A stretch of DNA of 64,000 nucleotides from Dolomedes plantarius (taxonomy: Eukaryota > Arthropoda > Arachnida > Araneae > Dolomedidae). Position numbers and translations under genes: made by a program. Below the pieces are notes generated by a model that saw nothing but the letters and a program-made list of their open reading frames with translations, made no database searches and was not told the DNA's origin. Location of the stretch: NCBI GenBank assembly GCA_907164885.2, contig OU015493.1, positions 47,704,723 to 47,768,722 of the forward strand. Direction: 5' to 3'. Shown here piece by piece: positions 57,794 to 64,000 of the stretch (the first letter of the stretch is position 1; each line of letters opens with the position of its first letter).

Positions 57794-58708
57794 ATGGATA
57801 TCAACGTTTTAACAGCGAAACGCAAATCATTAAGAGCAGCGTTTACTGTGTGCTTTAACAATCTCACCCATCAAAACGAAAGCGGAAGTTCGACAGATAA
57901 AGATCGCAATGCGTTGCTTAAACAGATCCTGGACAAATTTTCACGTCTCGAAATTGTTCAGGAGGAAATCTCGGATTTATTGTTAAAAGGCGATGAAGGT
58001 CAGTATTCGGAGGATATCCTCAAAGCGGAGGAATATCGTGATAAATTCTGTCAAATTTATTCACTTTTGGAAAATGACAGTAAGATATTAACACCTGTTT
58101 CCGAAGAATCTCAAGTTGAAAACAGAAAGTTCAAGCTCCCGAAAATCGAATTACGAAAATTTAGTGGAGATCCTAAAGAATATCTTGCCTTTTGGTCACA
58201 GTTTGACAAAATTCACAAGGATAACACCATTGTCGATGAAGACACATTTCAATATTTGCTCCAATGCGTGGTGCCTGATTCCAAGGCTGCAAGACTAGCG
58301 ACTAGCTTTTCGCCGACGAAAGAAAATTATACGAAAGCAATTTCGCAGCTGCAACAGCTTTTCAGCAGAGATGAACTTTTGGTTCAAATATATTCAAGAG
58401 ACTTGCTTTCCATCGTAATGAGGAATGCAGCAGGTCGTATTAAAGGGGATTTATATGAAATGTTTGATTTATTAGAAAGTAAACTCATGGCGCTCGACAG
58501 CCTGGGTCGTACGAAGGAAAAAATTGCTGAGTTCCTGGAACCACTTGTCGAATCATGCTTACCAGAGACTGTACTTCGTGCGTGGGAAAGAAGCCACTCC
58601 ATGGAAGATTCTACACAAGATAGTGCACGATCTTTGGATAAATTATTGTGCTTTCTTCGCAACGAAGTGCAGAGTGAAGAAATGGCAAAGCTCGCTCGTA
58701 CCGGGTAG
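57794..58708 (+). pseudogene. BEL/Pao gag, N-terminal part up to a stop
   Basis: Starting at Met 57794, 36 bases after the LTR, 304 residues read without break. The N-terminus is basic (VLTAKRKSLRAAF), then come acidic helices and the DUF1759-type core beginning KLPKIELRKFSGDPKEYLAF and running to about residue 260. The TAG at 58706 is in the same frame as the zinc knuckles that follow (58708 to 59131), so it is a single nonsense change rather than a natural gene end; programmed readthrough is possible but less likely given other lesions. Gag forms the RNA-packaging particle. Confidence 0.9.
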
Positions 58709-59131
58709 GGAGCTTCACGTTCTACCCATCCTCATTCTCACCATGATGAACCGGATTGCGCTACAGCCGCAGCCCTGATTAATTTTCAAGATAATACAGG
58801 TAAGAGGAAATTTCATTGCATTTTTTGTGAGAAATCCCATAATTCCGCGGAATGTTTTACGGCTAGAAAAATGTCTTTTGACGACAGACGAAAACTTTTG
58901 GCGCAGGAGCGTGCCTGTTTCCGGTGTCTGCGGTTGGGCCATGTTTCCCGTTCATGCAAGACTAGGGTTAAATGTTTGAAATGTGATAAGAACCATTATA
59001 CAATTATGTGCGCTGAAAGAGAACCTGTACAGTCAAATGACAGTGAAATTTGTGTTGTTTCTAGTAACGTACTATCTAACCAATCTACTTTTAATGAAAA
59101 TGTATATTTGCAAACGCTTTTTTTAAGATAA
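58709..59131 (+). pseudogene. BEL/Pao gag C-terminus: three zinc knuckles
   Basis: In frame with the upstream gag. It contains HCIFCEKSHNSAEC (C-x2-C-x3-H-x4-C), CFRCLRLGHVSRSC (C-x2-C-x4-H-x4-C) and CLKCDKNHYTIMC (C-x2-C-x3-H-x4-C), the triple knuckle usual in BEL/Pao nucleocapsid regions. The frame ends at a T run near 59119, where a shift leads into the protease. Confidence 0.88.
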
Positions 59132-59139
59132 TATATAAG

Positions 59140-59652
59140 GATAGAGAGCTTAAAGTTCGTGCAATTTTGGACAGCGGTTCCCAGAGGTCTTATCTTTCAG
59201 ACCGAGTTGTCGAATCTTTGCAGTTGCGGCCTAAGTCTAAACAAACCATTATCCATGGTTTGTTTGGGGGGAGAGAGACGAGTCCTCATTCCCACTCTAT
59301 TTTTGAGGTTTATTTAAGAAATTTTGAAGACACTTATGGCCGTACTGTTGAGGTACTATCTCAAGGAAAAATATGTGGGTTCGTCCCCAAAGTGGTTGAT
59401 CTTCATACGTTACAGGAATTAAAAGAAATGAATATTACCTTGTCGGATTTAGAGGTTAAGGAATATGACATTGAATTGCCCTTAGGAGCAGATGTTATTC
59501 GAAACATTTTAACTGGCAGTTTTTTGAAGCTGAACTCGGGTGTAACTGTAGTAGAAACTAAATTCGGAATCATTGTGATAGGTAAGACAAATAATATGTG
59601 TAAAGAACAATCAGTTGTTACTATTCCAGCCTTGCTGGAAAATATTGTGTAA
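59140..59652 (+). pseudogene. BEL/Pao aspartic protease region
   Basis: After the frameshift, VRAILDSGSQRSYLSDRVVE contains the aspartic-protease D-S-G (59167). It continues through KQTIIHGLFGGRET and the DUF1758-type stretch VKEYDIELPLGADVIRNIL to ETKFGIIVIGK, the flap-distal end of the domain. The frame closes at 59652 and pol resumes in another frame with FSVTELWNLEAIGITDP. The protease would cleave the Gag-Pol precursor. Confidence 0.88.
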
Positions 59653-59654
59653 CA

Positions 59655-60875
59655 ATGTGGTATCACTGCACTGTGCTAATTTTAGTGTAACAGAACTGTG
59701 GAATTTAGAGGCCATTGGCATCACAGATCCAATTGAGGATGCTAAACGTAAACTTGCTCACTCTGAAACCCTTAGGCAATTTAAGAAAGATTTAACGATA
59801 CTGCCTGATGGGCGATATGAATTGCCACTACCATTTAAATCTGAAACCCAATTGCCTAACAACAAGTCTGTAACTTTTAAGAGGCACCAAAGAATGTGTC
59901 AACGAATTACTGAGGAAAACCAGTTAACTGACAATGAAGAAGTTTTCAGGCAATGGGAAGATCTAAAAATAATAGAAAGGGTTCCTGAAACCGAAATCGA
60001 TAATTTGGGCTGTTATTTGCCCCACAGACCAATTATAAAACGTACCAGTCGGACATTGAAAGTACGGCCAGTGTTCGACGCATCAGCCAGAGAGAGAAAT
60101 CAACCATCTTTGAATGACTGTTTAAATACGGGTCCGAATTTGATAGAGCTGATACCTGATATAATTGACCGATTTAGGCTATATTCAATTGGTCTATCAT
60201 CGGACATTGAAAAAGCGTTCTTACAACTGAGTATTATACCTGAACACAGAGATTACTTGAGGTTTTTCTATCCTACACTTGAAGGAACCATGATTTTTAG
60301 ACATTGCAGAGTGGTTTTTGGAATCTGTTCATCTCCATTCCAACTCTCTGTCTCTATAGACCTCTCTTGGAAAATTCACCTGCCGAGTTTGACGATGTGA
60401 CCCAAAAAATTGAAACACTCGTTTTACGTGGATAATTGCGTCACTGGGGTTCACAATATCAAACAGCAAGATAATTTCATAGTTAAAGCAACAGTGTTAA
60501 TGTCTCGGGGATGTTTCAACTTACAAGGATGGGAAAGTAACGTTCCTGGTCGTTATATTTCTCATAGCTCAGGTGTAACTTCACTTCTTGGGATCTTATG
60601 GGATTTGGATAAAGATACATTGAAATGTAATCTTAATTACATAGATGTGGATCTGATTAGTAAACGTAATATTTTGGCCATGGTGCATAAAATTTTCGAT
60701 CCCCTGGGTGCCTTGAATCCGACAACTTTGTTACCTAAGATATTACAACAAGAAGCTTGGACTGTGAGGTTAAAATGGGATGACCCCTTGCAAAACATGA
60801 TGACCCTCCCCCGAAAACATTCAGAGAGCTTTTCGGAAGTGGCGGGACGAAATAAAATAGCTTGCGAAAATTGAT
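59655..60875 (+). pseudogene. BEL/Pao reverse transcriptase
   Basis: FSVTELWNLEAIGITDP is the start-side landmark. The core follows: LKVRPVFDASARERNQPSL, SSDIEKAFLQLSI (first catalytic Asp), FRHCRVVFGICSSPFQLS (palm), then a frameshift region at about 60345-60420, and FYVDNCVTG (the Y-x-D-D box with the last Asp replaced by Asn). Downstream, GVTSLLGILWDLDKDTL and IFDPLGALNPTTLLPKILQQ are the connection/A17-like part, ending in another shift near 60875. The YVDN form plus the frameshifts make this copy unable to reverse transcribe. Confidence 0.9.
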
Positions 60876-61160
60876 ATCCCACGTTATGTCGAAATAAATT
60901 AGCTAAAAGCGATATAAATGTCGAAATAATGTACGCCGCTTTAGATCTGCCTGATTTGAAAATTATTGCATGGTGCAACTCTATGGTTACACTATGGTGG
61001 ATTAAAAACCGTGGTGACTGGTCGGTTTTCGTTGCGAATCGAGCAAATGAAATAAATAGTCTGATTCCTTCACAATTTCGGCGTCATGTACCAGGTAATC
61101 TTAAACCCTGCAGACTTACTTTCGAGAGGCAGTTCCCCTCATCTTTTTTCCGAGTCTCTC
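60876..61160 (+). pseudogene. BEL/Pao RNase H tail and linker
   Basis: Residues like MYAALDLPDLKIIAWCNSMV, TLWWIKNRGDWSVFVANR and QFRRHVPGNL, then after a one-base shift NPADLLSRGSS and FSESLWW. This is the end of RNase H and the linker that normally precedes the integrase zinc finger in BEL/Pao pol. The first part of RNase H, with its catalytic Asp cluster, is lost or very decayed. Confidence 0.8.
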
Positions 61161-61913
61161 TGGTGGGAGAGGTTAGTACGGGTGGTAAAGGAATTGTTGA
61201 GAAGGACTCTCCGTAACGCCGTACTTTCTACCGAGGAGTTACAGACAGTATTGTGCGACTGCGAGTCGATAATTAATTCTAGACCGCTCACCTATCTTTC
61301 CAAAAATTCTGATGATTTAGTTCCTCTTTCCCCAGCCATGTTTCTCATCGATAATCGAAGCTTGGATATTCCAGATATTTATTTACGCGATTCAGAAAAT
61401 CATCGTAAAAGGGTTAGGTATCGCCAAAAGCTGCTAAATGATTTAAGACATAGATTCAGAAAAGAATATTTGGGTCTCCTGGTACAGGATAAGATTCTAA
61501 GGGGTCCATTGTCAGAACTGCGGCTAGGTGAAATTGTCCTCATCGGTGATGACGTCCAAAAACGGATACATTGGCCCTTGGCTAAGGTCATACGGATGAT
61601 TCCTGGGAAAGACGGAAAAGTAAGAACTGTGGAGCTGAAAACTCAATCTGGTACGCTGTTGCGTCCCATTCAGCGGGTTTTCCCTTTGGAAGTACTGTCA
61701 AGAGATACCCCCAATCATCCTTTACACGATAATTCATTTTCTAATCCTATTTCTTCTATTTCTAGTGATGTGATTTCAGATCTTAATGAGTCTTCGAATG
61801 CTTCTGGTGGTGTCTTGCATAAAGTATCTAGATTTCGACGTGTCATCAAGGTTCCAGAGAAACTTGGTCTCTTCAACCAGATTCTATGTGTCTTTGAGTC
61901 AAAGCGAAGTTGA
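61161..61913 (+). pseudogene. BEL/Pao integrase C-terminal tail (core deleted)
   Basis: Directly after SLWW the frame reads ERLVRVVKELLRRTLRNAVL, LQTVLCDCESIINSRPLTYL, then the DUF5641-type tail LRLGEIVLIGDDVQKRIHWP, KVIRMIPGKDGKVRTVELKT and LRPIQRVFPLEV. The zinc finger and most of the catalytic core, including both catalytic Asp, are missing; roughly 250-300 residues are gone. The reading frame is open across the junction at about 61165 and to 61913, so the deletion was in frame or fell between frames already shifted. Confidence 0.88.
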
Positions 61914-61915
61914 CT

Positions 61916-61930
61916 GTAAGAGGGGAAGGA
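61916..61930 (+). promoter_or_regulatory. Polypurine tract
   Basis: AAGAGGGGAAGGA abuts the 3' LTR; plus-strand DNA synthesis would start here. Confidence 0.85.
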
Positions 61931-62220
61931 TGTTGGATCTGCCCACCAGCGATCTCGCAATGACGAAAATGGGGTCTTCAAGGATGCACCTTCGCGCTGA
62001 TTGGATGGACTATTTTATTACTGTATTTTATTCTTTTAACTGTCAAAAAGACGGAGAAATTTTACCTTTTTAAGTACGCGTGTATGTATTACTTGCATGC
62101 CTGTAGTCAGTCGTGATGTGCTCGTGTAACGTGATGTCCATTATTAAAAGCATTTAAATAGAATAATCTCAGGTGTGATTATTACTTGTTACCTGCAGTA
62201 GTGAGCCTGTGACTCCTACA
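61931..62220 (+). repeat. 3' LTR of the BEL/Pao element
   Basis: 290 bp, TGTTGGATCTGCCC to GTGACTCCTACA. It retains a single TA where the 5' LTR carries the Tc1. Differences from the 5' LTR are few by eye, suggesting a moderate age. Confidence 0.95.
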
Positions 62221-64000
62221 GAGCGAGTAATTCATGCCTCATTCTGCTTGTATTACTTTTTCTAAACAGCAAAAAAGGAAGTATTATACCATTTCTGCTT
62301 TATTCAGTAGTATGCGTACTAGAATATACGGTGCACTTTGTTTGTTTGTTAGCATCGAAGCATCAACCACATGAGTGTAGTTATATTGTACCCTCATATG
62401 CATTGGTGGATCACCTATTTTGCGCTCTAAATAACAAAGTATTCAACGTTAACTTCCGATACATATTGAATGTCCAAAACCTTATATATTGAAAACAAAA
62501 GTCACCGACGATCTCACACATTTTAACTCTCTGGTTTCTAACGTACAATTGAGGCCCGTTGCACACACGGCGTTTTTATCCGTGGCGGAAAAAATCCGTC
62601 GGAAGTCGTTCCAACAGTAGACCACCGAAGTCAATTGGAGCTTGCACACTGGGCGGAAAAAAACGATCGGTAAATTTTCCGTCGACGGTAGCTTGACAAG
62701 CGACTAGAATCTGCCCTTCGACAATACGCACTCGGACTCTGATTGGTTAATGGGCGGAGCCGCTCACTTGACGTTGTTTTCGTCCCTTTAACTGTGGTAT
62801 CGCTGAGTGATTTAAATATGAGTAATTTGTGACTATGGTTATTCAAACATGATTTCTAAGACGAACTATATGATGAATATATTATAATTATTAATTTAAA
62901 TTGAACGGGTAATGGAGGTGAATGCAAGTTTATAAGTTTTTTTTTTTTTGGGACAAAATTCTGCTTGATTGCACTGTGTTTAAATAAACGATTAAAAAAA
63001 ATTGAGACCTTTAAAAATTTTGGTACCATTATAGTAACTTTGAATGTAGTTATAATACGTTCATTATTCTGCTGTTATAGGTATACGGTGATTTCTGCGG
63101 TTTTTTTTGTTTTTTTTTGCTGCTTGAATAATTTCTGTATTCAAGCAAATTCATAACTTCAAATGTTAACTTCTGATACGTGAACAATAATTTCTGCTTC
63201 CGTGTATATCTTGAATGTTCGTGAAATATTAACAATAAGCTTCTTTAGAATTTATTTTTAGCAATTTTTCCTCCCCTTATTTTAATACTAATTCTGTATT
63301 GCAAAGATATGCTTTCAGCAACCTCCTTTGTCAGAACATTCTTCCAAAATGATTTTTTTCTTTAACTAAATACAAAACCTCAAGTTATAAAGTACTTATA
63401 GATATTAAAAAACAGTTAATTAAAACCGGTAAATGTTAAAATTAGAAATTATAACAGCTAGAAATAGAAGTATTTAATGAATGAAACATTTTTTTGCTGT
63501 CACAGTTGTTGATATGATAGAAACAAGCAATAAAATTAAAATTTTATTAAATACATGAAATAGAGAATAAATAATACAACATAAAATGAAAAATTGAATG
63601 CTAAGTAAAAGATGCTTTTTCCTATGATTTTCATAATAATGGGAAGGATGAGTTTTCTGCAGGATAAGTTACATGTTTAATTATTTGTTTATAAAATTAG
63701 TTGTTATAGAAATAAAATAAGTTGGGAATATAAAACTTTAAAGGCATAGTAAATTTGTTGTTATAAGGAAATATATATTTTACATGGACTTAGTCGCAAT
63801 GACTTTTAGGCAAAGTTATGTATATATTTATGATGCATGGTTATTTATTTATTTATTCAAGGCAATATAACTGTGATCATTTTGAGTATTTATACTTATA
63901 AAAGGTTTATTCAATAAAGAATTTGTGGATATCAGTTGTTCCTCTCTAGATGGCTTGCTTAATCTGTTTTTTGTTGAAAAAAACCTTTTTGTGGCACTAT
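62221..64000. other. No recognised gene
   Basis: A GC-richer patch at 62555-62780 starts GGCCCGTTGCACACACGGCG, like one end of a PIF-type MITE, but no inverted partner was seen. The rest is AT-rich, with frames below 75 codons and a short (ATTT)n tract at about 63841-63856. Confidence 0.4.

Larger units (their letters stand above)
56255..62220 (+). mobile_element. BEL/Pao LTR retrotransposon, degenerate
   Basis: Two LTRs bracket gag and pol remnants in the order gag, zinc knuckles, protease, reverse transcriptase, A17-like region, RNase H tail, integrase tail. A polypurine tract (AGAGGGGAAGGA) directly precedes the 3' LTR. A Tc1 element interrupts the 5' LTR. Without it the length is about 4.7 kb; a complete BEL is usually larger, and most of the integrase is missing. 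The five bases outside the LTRs (GACCA and GAGCG) do not match, so no target duplication is visible. Confidence 0.93.

Noticed and set aside
58706..58708. Programmed readthrough of the gag TAG
   Set aside because: Some retroelements do read through, but this copy has several other lesions and BEL elements normally keep gag and pol in one frame; a plain nonsense mutation is simpler.
62555..62780. Possible PIF-type MITE end
   Set aside because: Only one end-like sequence was seen, with no inverted partner or 3-bp duplication.

Overview
The window reads as a gene-poor, AT-rich stretch of an arthropod nuclear genome. An arachnid, probably a spider, is my best guess; this is inference from the mix of elements (degenerate Tc1/mariner copies, BEL/Pao, short Helitrons ending in a GCCGGGC/GCCCGGC hairpin, several tRNA-derived SINE families, long AT microsatellites) and from the lack of compact gene structure. 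I found no host protein-coding gene and no host RNA gene that I would defend. Only two reading frames over 900 bases are both open and recognisable outside the BEL element: a Tc1-type transposase (50732-51766) and an ORF1-like LINE protein (17770-18759). Both belong to mobile elements.

Layout. 0-13 kb: a hAT-type MITE (2611-2984), a LINE reverse-transcriptase scrap (3198-3430), a mariner-like element with intact ends (4042-5344), two reverse-oriented Helitrons (6299-6689, 7108-7882), then a nest in which a Tc1 element (9893-11313) sits inside a piggyBac-like transposase gene, whose own TTAA end abuts a Tigger/pogo transposase fragment (12292-12570). 13-24 kb: SINEs, direct repeats, a hAT MITE with a perfect 8-bp target duplication (16239-16407), the ORF1-only LINE, twin perfect hairpins (20089-20170), and a mariner foldback (21571-22327). 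24.1-28.8 kb: one degenerate hAT element with an exact 8-bp target duplication, carrying two Helitrons joined head to tail and a large inverted repeat. 29.5-32 kb: two successive MITEs or foldbacks flanked by inverted outer copies. 32-49 kb: diverged repeats, a 98-bp and a 336-bp tandem repeat, a Tigger MITE (40280-40711), a decayed multicopy gene (about 40836-41700), a fifth Helitron (42906-43357) and several SINEs. 49.3-53 kb: four Tc1/mariner pieces in a row followed by a 49-bp minisatellite. 56.2-62.2 kb: a BEL/Pao LTR retrotransposon with a Tc1 element inside its 5' LTR and most of its integrase deleted. The last 1.8 kb holds nothing I recognise.

Nothing here forms a cooperating pathway. 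The interest lies in the order of insertions, readable from nesting and target duplications, and in how elements have decayed: the two related Tc1 copies have complementary lesions, one with stop codons but its catalytic Glu kept, the other open throughout but lacking that Glu. All family assignments come from motifs recognised by eye. No database search was run, and identities are visual estimates.
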